NCBI RefSeq assembly: GCF_012849055.1
Contig: NZ_CP051677.1
Coordinates: forward strand, 3,301,001 to 3,365,000
From: Spirosoma rhododendri
Lineage (GTDB): Bacteria > Bacteroidota > Bacteroidia > Cytophagales > Spirosomataceae
Length of the DNA: 64,000 nucleotides
Reading direction: 5' to 3'
A model generated the notes under the pieces. It was not told the origin of the DNA. It worked only from the letters and a program-made list of their open reading frames with translations, and did no database searches. Within the stretch, counting starts at the first letter, position 1. The number at the start of each line of letters is the position of its first letter. This document shows, piece by piece, positions 18,473 to 26,894 of this stretch. The position numbers and the translations under genes are program-made.

Positions 18473-18976
18473 TTAGTTGTTTGTTGGCGTCGGTCGCCAG
18501 CGGAACGATTGTGCGTCGATAGCCCGCATGGTGCAGAGAACGCCGTCGAGGTGGTCGTATTCGTGCTGAATTAGTTCGGCTAAGGCCCAGTCATCGACGG
18601 TCCAGGTGTGGGGTTGCCAGTGTTCATCACGAAAGCTGAGCGTCAGTCGGCAATGTCGCCGGACACGGACCAGCAAATTCGGAAAACTCATGCAGTCGTC
18701 CCACAGTTCGTCGGCTTCGGGGCTGAGACTGGTTAATTCGGGGTTTATGAGTACGGTCGGTCTGTCGATGTTGAGGTAGATCAGCCGTTTCATAATGCCG
18801 AGTTGCGGAGCCGCAATCCCCCGCCCGAACTGGTATTTCGCCCTGATTTCCTCCATGACATTGTGCAGATCGGCTACCCAGCCCGCAACCAGCGGCAGTT
18901 CCGATTGCTGCACCGGCTCGCAGGTTTCGTACAGTCGCGGGTCGCCCAGCAGCAGCAGGTCAGTTAGTTTTTTCAT
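18473..18976 (-). CDS. Peptide deformylase family protein with variant motif II
   Basis: A protein of 167 residues starting at MKKLTDLLLLGDP (ATG 18974-18976); the longer frame upstream overlaps the neighbouring gene. Deformylases remove the formyl group from new proteins using Fe or Zn. Motif I is GRGIAAPQLG, motif III is LIQHEYDHLDG (HExxH). Motif II, usually EGCLS, reads DDCMS; the metal-binding Cys is kept. It may be an active but divergent second deformylase. Its start lies inside the end of the upstream gene by 17 bp, pointing to coupling. Confidence 0.8.
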   Translation of the reverse strand: MKKLTDLLLLGDPRLYETCEPVQQSELPLVAGWVADLHNVMEEIRAKYQFGRGIAAPQLGIMKRLIYLNIDRPTVLINPELTSLSPEADELWDDCMSFPNLLVRVRRHCRLTLSFRDEHWQPHTWTVDDWALAELIQHEYDHLDGVLCTMRAIDAQSFRWRPTPTNN

Positions 18977-19733
18977 CTGGATAGTACATGCGGGTATCTG
19001 GGGGCGTAAACCGAACCACACGAACGGGTTTGTTGAGCACCGGCTGGTACGTCATACTCACGGTTGTTTTTTCCTTCCCGCTTGAATACCCTTCATCAAT
19101 GCGCAGCAGTAGGAACGACTGTTTGTCGATCCACAAAAACGCGACTTTATTGTTCCAGTAAACGCCACTAATTCGGTAGCAGGGATGCCCGTTTTCTATC
19201 GCGTCACCGATCAATTTTACATTCGTCAGGGAGTCGACTCCCCAGCCAGCACCGATTGGTTCGGTCAGCAGCAAACCGGGAATTTTGCGGGATGCCGTGC
19301 CTGAAACGCCGGTAGCTGCCGCCAATAACATTGGCAGAGACTCGCTGACAGTCCACTTCTCAATTGTCCACCGCCTGAACGCTTTGGGGCCATCTGTCCA
19401 GACGAACATTTCATCTGGTGTGATGGATAGCCTGGTCGGTTCAGTTTTATAATGAAACCGAAACTGCCGAGTCGGTCGATAGTAGGCGGTCTGGAAGCTG
19501 CGGACTGTCGTAAATCTTGGTTGAGACCGCCCTGCTTCGTAAAAATCGGTCGTCACCCGCCCCGCGTCCTGATACGACGTTGCGGTGCGATAGACACCGA
19601 TAGACCGGTCCAGAATCTGCTGTCCCGTCAAAGGCTGGCCGTATCCTGACTGATTAACGAGTAGCGCAACACACAATGCCAGTAAACTACCAGGCCAGCG
19701 AAAGCTATGTGCAACGGGTGTGGTTTTCGGCAT
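18960..19733 (-). CDS. LolA-like / outer-membrane lipoprotein-sorting-like protein
   Basis: A protein of 257 residues starting at MPKTTPVAHSFRW, giving a signal peptide that ends near SGYGQ. The mature part (LTGQQILDRSIGVYRTATSY, then a long run of beta strands such as FRFHYKTEPTRLSITPDEMF) resembles the LolA/LolB-like fold of outer-membrane sorting or DUF2092-type proteins. Assignment is by general pattern only. The gene continues into the deformylase gene with 17 bp overlap. Confidence 0.55.
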   Translation of the reverse strand: MPKTTPVAHSFRWPGSLLALCVALLVNQSGYGQPLTGQQILDRSIGVYRTATSYQDAGRVTTDFYEAGRSQPRFTTVRSFQTAYYRPTRQFRFHYKTEPTRLSITPDEMFVWTDGPKAFRRWTIEKWTVSESLPMLLAAATGVSGTASRKIPGLLLTEPIGAGWGVDSLTNVKLIGDAIENGHPCYRISGVYWNNKVAFLWIDKQSFLLLRIDEGYSSGKEKTTVSMTYQPVLNKPVRVVRFTPPDTRMYYPDEKTN

Positions 19734-19867
19734 CGGTGCGTTTTGGCTACTTGACGTAATCAAGTGGCAGAGTGATAAGTGGCAGTTGCCTGGTTTCCGG
19801 ATAATGACACAAATTTGTTTCGCAAATCCCACACAGATCGCCCATCACAAGGGGTGAAACGGATATG

Positions 19868-20248
19868 TCATGCGTTCAGCACATCGGTCAGCTGGATGAC
19901 CTGCAAACCGTCGATGTCGGCAAAATCGGCTACGTTGTTGGTCAGCACCGGCATCGCGTGTATCAGTGCCGTAGCCGCAATAATCGAATCGGCTAGCGAG
20001 CGTTTGCGTTGCTGACGCAGTTCGATGGCTTTCGCGATCGTTTTTTCATCAATCGGGAAAACGTGAATGATCGAAAAAAGATCGTCGAAATACTGCTTTT
20101 CACCTGCCACGAGTTTATGAAACCCAGCAACCTCCAACTTCGTGATAGCCGATGCCTGAAACTGATCAACATCGCTCAGCAAGAACTGCTGTAACGCTTC
20201 ATACTGTGGAAGCAGCGAATAGATGAATATATTACTGTCGACAATCAT
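19868..20248 (-). CDS. PIN-domain toxin, VapC-type RNase
   Basis: A protein of 126 residues with the PIN-domain acidic residues: Asp4 (MIVDSN), Glu39 (ITKLEVAGF), Asp87 (SLADSIIAATAL) and Asp108 (NNVADFADID). VapC toxins cleave RNA, often tRNA or rRNA. Its start overlaps the upstream antitoxin gene by 4 bp, the usual toxin-antitoxin arrangement. The pair sits between hisD and the LolA-like gene. Confidence 0.88.
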   Translation of the reverse strand: MIVDSNIFIYSLLPQYEALQQFLLSDVDQFQASAITKLEVAGFHKLVAGEKQYFDDLFSIIHVFPIDEKTIAKAIELRQQRKRSLADSIIAATALIHAMPVLTNNVADFADIDGLQVIQLTDVLNA

Positions 20249-20499
20249 TCTCCTCGGCCATGTAATGGCTGATCTTGCCGCGTTTCACGCTGCCATTCGG
20301 ATGGGTCGCCAAATTTTTCTGCAACCCCGCTTGCCTGTAGCTTCTCAAGAATGGACCGCAGCTTTTCTTTTCTGATAGCTACGGGCTCCGACTCGGTTTT
20401 CCGGATTTTCTCTACCAGACGACTATTGTATCTCGGTAAAATTTGCATCAACTGAGCTTCGTCTTCCGGTGTGTCAATCTCTATTACCCATTGACTCAT
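20245..20499 (-). CDS. Antitoxin partner of the PIN toxin
   Basis: A small protein of 84 residues, start chosen at MSQWVIEIDTPEDEAQLMQI; a start 18 bp upstream is possible. It is charged and helical, with a C-terminal half that could wrap a toxin (EKLQASGVAEKFGDPSEWQR). No clear DNA-binding motif is visible, so it may be one of the antitoxins with a divergent N terminus. Assigned from size, position and the 4-bp overlap with the PIN gene. Confidence 0.7.
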   Translation of the reverse strand: MSQWVIEIDTPEDEAQLMQILPRYNSRLVEKIRKTESEPVAIRKEKLRSILEKLQASGVAEKFGDPSEWQRETRQDQPLHGRGE

Positions 20500-20527
20500 A
20501 GCGTTCGTTTTTAGCAAGATAACAAAA

Positions 20528-21817
20528 TCAGGCCGGATTCATCTCCGCCAAACTCGCCAGTCGCAGGCTAACGGCGCGTTTATGGGCGTCGAGCGATTCA
20601 GCTTCGGCCATCGCTTCCACGACCGGGCCGAGAACCTGCAAACCCTCCGGCGTGATGTGCTGCACCGTTATCTTCTTGACGAAACTATCCAGCGATACGC
20701 CACTGTACGCACGGGCAAAGCCGTTGGTGGGCAGTGTGTGATTCGTACCCGATGCGTAGTCGCCCGCCGATTCGGGAGTGTAGTTACCCAGAAAAATCGA
20801 CCCGGCGTTGATGATCTGCTCCGCGACCTGCTCGGCGTCGGCAACGCTCAGGATCAGGTGCTCGGCAGCATAGTCGTTCAGCAGGTCGATGGCGTCGGCG
20901 GGCGTGTCGAGCAGGATCGCTTTGCTGTTGTCGAGGGCTTTGCTGGCTACGGCTTCGCGGGGTAGTTTGCCCAGCTGCGTACTCAACGTCAGGTTGACCA
21001 GCTCGACCAGTTTGCGGCTTGTCGACACGAGCAGCACCTGACTATCGGGGCCGTGTTCAGCCTGTGACAGCAGGTCGGCGGCTACGAACGCGGGTACGGC
21101 TGTGTCGTCGGCGTAAACGGCAACTTCACTCGGCCCGGCGGGCATATCGATGGCCGTGCCTTCTTTGGCCGCCAGCATCTTTGCCGCCGTCACGTACTGA
21201 TTGCCGGGGCCGAATAGCTTATACACTTTAGGTACCGACTCCGTGCCGTAGGTCATGGCCGCAATAGCCTGTGCTCCCCCAATCTGAAAAACTTTCGTAA
21301 TGCCGACCAGTTTGGCCGCGAAGTATACGGCCGGGTGAGTCGCGGGGGTGCAAAGTACCACCTCACGGCAACCCGCCAACTGCGCCGGAACGCCCAGCAT
21401 CAGCACCGTGCTGAACAGCGGAGCCGTGCCGCCGGGAATATACAGCCCTACCTTATCGATACCCACACTCCGACGCCAGCAGGTCACACCCGGCATCGTT
21501 TCAATCTTCTCAACGGGTTGCCGCTGTGCTTCGTGAAACGTGCGAATGTTCTGGTACGCCTGCCGAATGGCCGCTTTCAGTTCGTCGCTCAGTTGCGCTT
21601 CTGCCGCGTCGAGCACGACGGGCGAAACAGCCAGCGTATCGGCGGTAAGCGTAACCTTATCGAAGCGTTGCGTCAGCTCGATCAGAGCCGCGTCGCCCCC
21701 CGTTCTGACCTGATTCATAATCGGACCCACAATGGCGTCGATCTGCTGTGTCGACTGCACCGGGCGGGCCAGCAAGGCGGGCCACTCCGTCCGGTCGGGG
21801 AAGGGGATAATATTCAT
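20528..21817 (-). CDS. hisD: Histidinol dehydrogenase
   Basis: A protein of 429 residues that oxidises histidinol to histidine in two NAD-dependent steps, with zinc. Family phrases are GLYIPGGTAPLFSTVLML, GGAQAIAAMTYGTESVPKV, DMPAGPSEVAVYAD and SAGDYASGTNHTLPTNGFAR. The length is normal. It follows hisG after an inverted-repeat element. Confidence 0.95.
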   Translation of the reverse strand: MNIIPFPDRTEWPALLARPVQSTQQIDAIVGPIMNQVRTGGDAALIELTQRFDKVTLTADTLAVSPVVLDAAEAQLSDELKAAIRQAYQNIRTFHEAQRQPVEKIETMPGVTCWRRSVGIDKVGLYIPGGTAPLFSTVLMLGVPAQLAGCREVVLCTPATHPAVYFAAKLVGITKVFQIGGAQAIAAMTYGTESVPKVYKLFGPGNQYVTAAKMLAAKEGTAIDMPAGPSEVAVYADDTAVPAFVAADLLSQAEHGPDSQVLLVSTSRKLVELVNLTLSTQLGKLPREAVASKALDNSKAILLDTPADAIDLLNDYAAEHLILSVADAEQVAEQIINAGSIFLGNYTPESAGDYASGTNHTLPTNGFARAYSGVSLDSFVKKITVQHITPEGLQVLGPVVEAMAEAESLDAHKRAVSLRLASLAEMNPA

Positions 21818-21827
21818 GGGCTTCGCT

Positions 21828-21909
21828 GGTTTAAGGTTTAATGTCTAGGGTTTGAGGTTCCTCCGGTGGAAGCAAACAACCTTGACCATTAAACCACAAA
21901 CCTTAAACT
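21828..21909. repeat. Imperfect long inverted repeat, GTTTAAGG word type
   Basis: The left arm (21828-21859, GGTTTAAGGTTTAATG at its start) faces the right arm (21878-21909, ending CACAAACCTTAAACT). The centre TTCCTCCGGTGGAAGCAAAC is close to the reverse complement of the centre at 16621-16642. It lies between the start of hisD and the stop of hisG, only 2 bp from the latter. Confidence 0.75.
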
Positions 21910-21911
21910 CT

Positions 21912-22772
21912 CTAATAGATCATTTTCTCAATTGGGATGACCAAAATACCTTCGGCACCAGCGGCACGGATGGCTTCGATGTTTTCCCAGAATTCGTTTT
22001 CGTTCAGCACCGAATGCACCGAACTCCAGCCTTCCGTCGCCAGGGGTGTCACCGTCGGACTACGCATGCCCGGCAGCAACGACGTGATCTGGCCGATGGC
22101 GTGGTTGGGCGCGTTCAGCACGATGTACTTGTTGTTTTTAGCCGCCTGCACCGCTTTAATGCGAAACAGGAGCTTGTCTACCAACGTCTGTTTGTCGGCA
22201 GTCAGTTCAGGGTTGGCGATGAGAATGGCCTCCGACCGGAAAATCGTTTCGACCTCCTGCAAACCGTTGCTCAGCAGCGTACTACCCGAGCTGACAATAT
22301 CGCAGACGGCTTCGGCCAGCCCGATGCCGGGCGCAATCTCAACCGACCCGCTGATCTCGTGAATATCGGCCGACACGCCCTTGTCCTTCAAATAGTTGCC
22401 CAGCAATGTTGGGTAAGAAGTAGCGATACTTTTACCGGTGAGGTCATGAATGCCCGACCAATCGGTGCCGCGCGGGATAGCGATCGACAGGCGGCATTTG
22501 GAGAAGCCCAGCTTGTGAATCGTGCTAACCGACCGGCCCGTTTCGACCGACACGTTTTCACCGACGATGCCGAGGTCAGCCACGCCGTCTTCCACATAGC
22601 CGGGAATATCGTCGTCGCGCAGAAAAAGAAATTCAGCCGGGAAGTTAGATGATACCGACCGGAGTTTACCGGTGCCGTAGTCGAAGCGGATGCCGCACTC
22701 TTTAAAAAGCTGGTATGAGTCCTCGCTCAACCGGCCGGACTTTTGAAGGGCAATGCGTAAGGCAGATGTCAT
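21912..22772 (-). CDS. hisG: ATP phosphoribosyltransferase, long form
   Basis: A protein of 286 residues that catalyses the first step of histidine synthesis from ATP and PRPP. Motifs seen are LRIALQKSGRLSEDSYQLF, DIPGYVEDGVADLGIVGENV and ISSGSTLLSNGLQ-like VSSGSTLLSN. The extra C-terminal 80 residues (TPLATEGWSSVHSVLNENEF) form the regulatory domain of the long form, which is feedback inhibited by histidine and needs no HisZ. Confidence 0.94.
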   Translation of the reverse strand: MTSALRIALQKSGRLSEDSYQLFKECGIRFDYGTGKLRSVSSNFPAEFLFLRDDDIPGYVEDGVADLGIVGENVSVETGRSVSTIHKLGFSKCRLSIAIPRGTDWSGIHDLTGKSIATSYPTLLGNYLKDKGVSADIHEISGSVEIAPGIGLAEAVCDIVSSGSTLLSNGLQEVETIFRSEAILIANPELTADKQTLVDKLLFRIKAVQAAKNNKYIVLNAPNHAIGQITSLLPGMRSPTVTPLATEGWSSVHSVLNENEFWENIEAIRAAGAEGILVIPIEKMIY

Positions 22773-23139
22773 GGGGGATTACTGATGCGGCAACCGTTGA
22801 CCTGACTACGGTAGCCAGCCAACGCCAAACCGATTAAAACGAAAGTCAGCACACGGGTAACCGCGTTGATTTCAGAGAAACGAATGAAACAAAAGTAAGG
22901 GAAACGGCTGATACGTGGATGAAGCACACGCGCCGAAGGGGCCAGATGGCCGGAAAACGCGGTTAGCGTCGATGTCGGAAGCAGAAAGTGAGTGCCGTCG
23001 GGATCATCATGCGGCAAAGGTAGGAAAGGTTTTAAAAGAAGAAAAAGGATAGGCGAAAGAAGAAAGACGTGGGCAGTTAGTACCAGGTTCGCCTTTCTTC
23101 CCACGTCTATCCTCCGCCTGGCGGTTCGGTTCCGCCGTG
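22773..23139. other. Intergenic stretch upstream of hisG, with inverted repeat
   Basis: No convincing gene lies here. The frame on the minus strand at 22769-23104 has no family features and overlaps hisG by 4 bp, so I do not call it. A -7 type promoter box lies at 22890-22897. At about 23027-23125 there is another long imperfect inverted repeat: GGATAGGCGAAAGAAGAAAG on the left against CTTTCTTCCCACGTCTATCC on the right, with words in a different order in the two arms. Confidence 0.6.
22890..22897 (-). promoter_or_regulatory. Possible -7 promoter box for hisG
   Basis: On the minus strand the sequence is TACTTTTG, an exact match to the Bacteroidota -7 box TAnnTTTG, about 120 bp before the hisG start. 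No TTG at the expected -33 spacing is seen, so the call is tentative. Confidence 0.35.
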
Positions 23140-23613
23140 CTACTTATGATCGATGGCATCGTAGGCCAGCCCGGTGCCGATGGCGTAGACGGCGTGGTGC
23201 AGCGCATCGGTGGCAATGGTGGGGGCGTCCTGCTCAGTGATGGGCGGGGCCAGATTTAGCTTCGGTAGCATGACAAGACCCGTCGCCCAGATCGTGACGA
23301 AGTGCGCCAGCGTGGCGGGCCAGCCCCGCAGCCCGGCCAAGGCAAATAACCCGCGTGGGATACCCCAGGCCGTGCCGTAGGTCCAGTGGATTTCCTGCGA
23401 TACCAGCTCTTTCTTGCGTTTTTTGGTCGGTTTTACGTTCAGCACTTTCGAGACTGCATCGGCAGGGACGGTGCTGGGTGGCCGTTTGGTAACAGCCATT
23501 TCGGCGGTTTGCGAGAGTGTGATGGCAACAGTGCCGGCCAGGCCAGCCAGAATACCAATACCGATGGCAGTACCCAGATCGCGCAGTACGGCGTCAGGTT
23601 TATGCGTTTTCAT
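23140..23613 (-). CDS. Hypothetical membrane protein
   Basis: A protein of 157 residues if started at MKTHKPDAVLRDLG; a start 66 bp upstream would add a hydrophobic N terminus. It has a helix with Gly pattern near the start (TAIGIGILAGLAGTVAITL), a basic middle (KPTKKRKKELV) and a further hydrophobic part (ATLAHFVTIWATGLVMLP). No family recognised. It stands alone on the minus strand. Confidence 0.6.
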   Translation of the reverse strand: MKTHKPDAVLRDLGTAIGIGILAGLAGTVAITLSQTAEMAVTKRPPSTVPADAVSKVLNVKPTKKRKKELVSQEIHWTYGTAWGIPRGLFALAGLRGWPATLAHFVTIWATGLVMLPKLNLAPPITEQDAPTIATDALHHAVYAIGTGLAYDAIDHK

Positions 23614-23748
23614 AGCGAGTGTACAGTTAAGTAGAACGAACCAAAGAATAAAGAACCGGAAATCATACTGCCGGGTCACCTAGAATACACAAACGCCTTG
23701 CCAGTCAATTGTTCGGAAACGGGCCGTAAATCCATCGAATAGCCTGAT

Positions 23749-23790
23749 AAAGCAAGAGGCCCCTCCAATCTGGAAGGGCCTCTTGCTTTA
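23749..23790 (-). terminator. Rho-independent type hairpin after the small lipoprotein gene
   Basis: The arms AAAGCAAGAGGCCC (from 23749) and GGGCCTCTTGCTTTA (to 23790) form a strong stem with a 12-base centre. It begins 20 bp after the lipoprotein stop on the minus strand and is flanked by T/A at both ends, so it may act in both directions. Confidence 0.8.
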
Positions 23791-23809
23791 TTCGTAAACC
23801 GCAAGTCGA

Positions 23810-24016
23810 TTACTTGATCGAATCTTTCTTGGTGGTGTCGCTCATCATCGAATCGCTGCTCATGGTCGTAGCCGTGGTCGACGTAGTCGAATCAGTGGTC
23901 ATCGTCGACATCGACGTCGTGTCGGTTACAGCTGTACCGGTCGATTCAGGTTTGTTGCTCGAGCAGGCAGTTGCCAGCGTAACCATCGACAGGATGAAGA
24001 ATGCAGATTTCAGCAT
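23810..24016 (-). CDS. Small Ser/Thr/Met-rich lipoprotein
   Basis: A protein of 68 residues started at MLKSAFFILSMVTLATAC, a lipoprotein signal with lipobox ATAC. The mature part is almost entirely Ser, Thr, Asp and Met (TTSMSTMTTDSTTSTTATTM) and ends KKDSIK. It probably is an unstructured lipid-anchored peptide of the envelope. The upstream frame (to 24106) is not used because the signal peptide starts here. Confidence 0.7.
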   Translation of the reverse strand: MLKSAFFILSMVTLATACSSNKPESTGTAVTDTTSMSTMTTDSTTSTTATTMSSDSMMSDTTKKDSIK

Positions 24017-24115
24017 GGTTGTAGTCGTTTTAGGGGATTTTGTCCTCTTAATACGTTGACGCAGAAAAGGTAACCCGGCTCCGAGGAAAAATTTACGTCG
24101 GGTCAACTCCCGCCG

Positions 24116-24973
24116 TCAGGCCAGTTTCTGCTTCAGGAACGTTAGCGTGCGCGACCAGGCCAGTTTGGCAGCGGCTTCGTTGTAGCGCGTCGGGGCGGTG
24201 TCGTTGTTAAAAGCGTGTTGCGCCCCTTCGTAGACGTACAGTTCATACGGGATATTAGCTTTCTTCAGCGCTTCCTCGTACGCCGGAATCCCCGCGTTGA
24301 CGCGCTCGTCCAGCCCGCCGTACTGCAATAGCACCGCCCCTTTGATCTTCGAAACGTCGGCTGCGTCGGGTTGCCGGCCGTAATAAGCGACGGCGGCTTT
24401 CATATCCGGCGAATTGATAGCCAGCTGATTAGCCATCGCACCACCCCAGCAGAAGCCAACGCAACCAACCTTGCCGGTGCTGTCGGGTCGGGTTTTTAGG
24501 TACTCAACAGCTTTCTCGAAGTTATGGCGCGTCGCGACCGGGTCCAGCTTGCCGAATAGTTCACGCATCTGGGCTTCGTCGGTGGGCGTACCGCCAGCGG
24601 CCGAAAGGGCATCGGGGGCCAGTGCCAGAAAGCCCGCCGTCGCGAGCCGACGTGTGATGTCTTCGATGTGCGGATTCAGCCCCCGGTTTTCGTGAATGAC
24701 TACCACCGCCGGGTACTTTCCTTTCGCGGCTGGCACGGCCAGATAGCCTTTCATCGTAATTCCGTCACCCGGATACGTAATCGACTCGGTTTTGATGCGG
24801 TCGTCGGTTGGGGGGACGGTTTCGGCGTGGGCGTAATTTATTTCCAGCAGGGGCAGGGTTGCCAGTGCAGCCGCCATGCTACCGGTCAGCTTTGCCAGTC
24901 GTTTCAGGAAATCGTCGCGTTTGAGTGGTTTGTGCGTGTATTCGTCAAACAGGTTGATAATGCGCTGATCCAT
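24116..24973 (-). CDS. Dienelactone hydrolase family protein, exported
   Basis: A protein of 285 residues of the alpha/beta-hydrolase fold. The catalytic triad of dienelactone hydrolases is visible: Cys in GFCWGG, Asp in YGGLDERVNAG and His in GAQHAFNND. The N terminus has a basic region (KRDDFLKRLAKLTGS) followed by a hydrophobic stretch ending NYAHAE, which looks like an export signal, a form common in Bacteroidota members of this family. True substrates are usually unknown esters or lactones. Confidence 0.88.
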   Translation of the reverse strand: MDQRIINLFDEYTHKPLKRDDFLKRLAKLTGSMAAALATLPLLEINYAHAETVPPTDDRIKTESITYPGDGITMKGYLAVPAAKGKYPAVVVIHENRGLNPHIEDITRRLATAGFLALAPDALSAAGGTPTDEAQMRELFGKLDPVATRHNFEKAVEYLKTRPDSTGKVGCVGFCWGGAMANQLAINSPDMKAAVAYYGRQPDAADVSKIKGAVLLQYGGLDERVNAGIPAYEEALKKANIPYELYVYEGAQHAFNNDTAPTRYNEAAAKLAWSRTLTFLKQKLA

Positions 24974-25018
24974 TGCGTCGTCGGGTTTGGTTTTTTGTAA
25001 AACTCCGCAAATCGGTGC

Positions 25019-25078
25019 GTAAACGAAAATGCGCCCGGCACCAAATTTGACCTGGCCGCCGGACGCATTTTCGTTTAC
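25019..25078. terminator. Strong hairpin between SDR and dienelactone hydrolase genes
   Basis: The arms GTAAACGAAAATGCG (25019-25033) and CGCATTTTCGTTTAC (25064-25078) are perfect complements and continue inward with CCGGC/GCCGG. It begins 8 bp after the SDR stop codon. Both strands carry a T-rich arm, so it could serve as terminator for the SDR transcript. Confidence 0.7.
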
Positions 25079-25085
25079 TGATTCG

Positions 25086-25850
25086 TTACAATCCCTGTCC
25101 GCCCGATACTTCGATGCGCTGCCCGTTGATCCAGTAGGAATCGTCGGTGCAGAGGAACGCGATTACGCCACCAATATCGGTAGGCAGGCCCACGCGCCCC
25201 AGTGCCGTCAGCGACGCGATCATCTTGTTGATGTCGGCATTGTCGCGGGTGCGGCCCCCGCCAAAGTCGGTTTCGATAGCCCCCGGCGCAACGACGTTGG
25301 CCGTGATTTTCCGCGCACCGAGTTCCTTCGCCAGATATTTCGTAAAGGTTTCAATAGCACCTTTCATGCTGGCATACGCCGACGAGCCGGGCATCGTAAT
25401 ACGCGTCAGCCCCGACGAGATGTTGATGATCCGACCACCGTCGGTCAGCAGCGGCAGGGCTTTCTGCGTCAGGAAGTAAACGCCCTTAAAGTGAATGTTG
25501 TGCAACTCATCGAACTGCGCTTCGGTCACCTGCGCAAACGGGACGTACATCCCAATCCCAGCGTTGTTGATGAGGAAGTTGAACGTGTCGGCCTGAAACG
25601 TTTCCGACAGCGTGGTTTTTACCTGCTCGTAAAAACCGTCGAACGACGCGATGTCGCCCGTATTCAGTTGAAGCGCTGCGGCCCGTTGGCCTTTTTCCTG
25701 GATCTGCGCGACGACGGCGTCGGCATCGTCTTTCTGGCTGTTATAGGTCAGCAGGACGTCGATACCTTTTTCGGCCAGCCGCAGGGCCATGTCTTTACCT
25801 AATCCCCGGCTGCCGCCGGTCACTAATGCGATTTTCTGTTCGGTTGCCAT
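25086..25850 (-). CDS. SDR-family NAD(P)-dependent oxidoreductase
   Basis: A protein of 254 residues with the classical short-chain dehydrogenase features: TGGSRGLGKDMA (cofactor binding, TGxxxGxG), LINNAGIG, the active-site Ser in NISSGL, and the catalytic Tyr and Lys in SAYASMKGA. The last part (WINGQRIEVSGGQGL) is typical. The substrate is unknown. It lies 70 bp downstream of an AraC regulator in the same direction, which may regulate it. Confidence 0.9.
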   Translation of the reverse strand: MATEQKIALVTGGSRGLGKDMALRLAEKGIDVLLTYNSQKDDADAVVAQIQEKGQRAAALQLNTGDIASFDGFYEQVKTTLSETFQADTFNFLINNAGIGMYVPFAQVTEAQFDELHNIHFKGVYFLTQKALPLLTDGGRIINISSGLTRITMPGSSAYASMKGAIETFTKYLAKELGARKITANVVAPGAIETDFGGGRTRDNADINKMIASLTALGRVGLPTDIGGVIAFLCTDDSYWINGQRIEVSGGQGL

Positions 25851-25921
25851 TCTGTTCGTAGTTTGTATGACAACCCAAAATTCCGGTAAATGGCTGACCT
25901 GAACGTGGTGAGTAGTTCCGA

Positions 25922-26353
25922 TTAAACGGTGAGTAGTTCAGTTTTCTCGTGTTCATCCGCTTCCCGCTGTTGCGCCCAGACGTCTTCTCGATACTGCTTT
26001 GGCGTACTTCCCTGAAAATGCTTAAAAAACTTAGTGAAGTTCGACGGGTCGTAGGTCAGCGTCCGGGCAATTTCAGCGATGGGTTGCCGGGTGGTCGTGA
26101 GCAGGTTCCGGGCAATGTCCATGATCTTGTGTTCGAAGAAGTAGCAGGGCGCGTAGCCCGTCGTGAGCCGGATGGTATTGCTCAGGTGCGTCGGGTGAAT
26201 GTTCATCTCATCGGCCACGTCGCGGATTTCATACATGTCGAGCACGCGCCCGGCCAGCAGATCGGCCAGATGCCGGTCGAGAATGCGGAGAAAGTCGGCG
26301 GTGATTTCGTGTTGCCGGGCGGCTATTTTTTTCGGAAGGGTAGGAGAAGCCAT
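25922..26353 (-). CDS. AraC-type helix-turn-helix regulator, short
   Basis: A protein of 143 residues consisting essentially of the AraC DNA-binding domain, with two helix-turn-helix units (DVADEMNIHPTHLSNTIRLT and PIAEIARTLTYDPSNFTKFF) and the family ending FKHFQGSTPKQYRED. There is no separate sensor domain. It lies just upstream of the SDR gene. Confidence 0.85.
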   Translation of the reverse strand: MASPTLPKKIAARQHEITADFLRILDRHLADLLAGRVLDMYEIRDVADEMNIHPTHLSNTIRLTTGYAPCYFFEHKIMDIARNLLTTTRQPIAEIARTLTYDPSNFTKFFKHFQGSTPKQYREDVWAQQREADEHEKTELLTV

Positions 26354-26377
26354 GTGTCGATTGGTAAAAGGGGTCAG

Positions 26378-26830
26378 TTAACCTTTTAACCGCGCATCGA
26401 AGGGGTGTGGTTCGATACTAACGATTTTCAGCGACTGATGCTCCGGGTGCAGCGGATTCAGCAAGTAGTTGTATTCTGAAAAGGATTGGGCGGAGGGGAC
26501 GCGCATGATCCAGCAGTTCTGTTCACGAATCCACTGCTCGGTGATATCGGCTAACTCATCCAGATAAGGCCATTCGTGCCAGCCCAGCGGCAAATCTTTT
26601 AGCTCGACCAGCCGCATTGACGGATTGTCCGGTAGTTCGACCGTGACCAGTGCGCGGCCAGTTGGTAAGCCCGGCGAATTCGCCAGTACTTCTAGTTTTG
26701 CTAATGAAACGCGTTCGGTCAGATAAAGAATTGCTGTGTTACGTCGGTGCCAACGTCCCGGTGCGAACAAACCGCCCGTCCCGTTAAGGTCATTGGCGTA
26801 GCGGTCGTCGGCAATGCGATACAGCAGCAT
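26378..26830 (-). CDS. RES-domain toxin (NAD-degrading)
   Basis: A protein of 150 residues of the RES family, named after conserved Arg, Glu and Ser. Visible are YRIADDRYANDLNGTGG with the early Arg, LAKLEVLANSP with the Glu, and PSAQSFSEYNYLLNPLH with the Ser near the end. RES toxins (for example MbcT/ParT) break down or transfer ADP-ribose from NAD. It follows an Xre/MbcA-type antitoxin gene by 64 bp on the same strand. Confidence 0.9.
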   Translation of the reverse strand: MLLYRIADDRYANDLNGTGGLFAPGRWHRRNTAILYLTERVSLAKLEVLANSPGLPTGRALVTVELPDNPSMRLVELKDLPLGWHEWPYLDELADITEQWIREQNCWIMRVPSAQSFSEYNYLLNPLHPEHQSLKIVSIEPHPFDARLKG

Positions 26831-26894
26831 AAATGTCCGATGGGTAAGTACAAGTGCAGAGATTACGTCAATTGGTCTGAGAAGTAACAGACGA

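Noticed and set aside
22769..23104. A 111-codon minus-strand frame overlapping hisG by 4 bp
   Set aside because: No family features; its middle is the 23027-23125 inverted repeat and a Pro/His-rich leader-like stretch, so it is probably chance.
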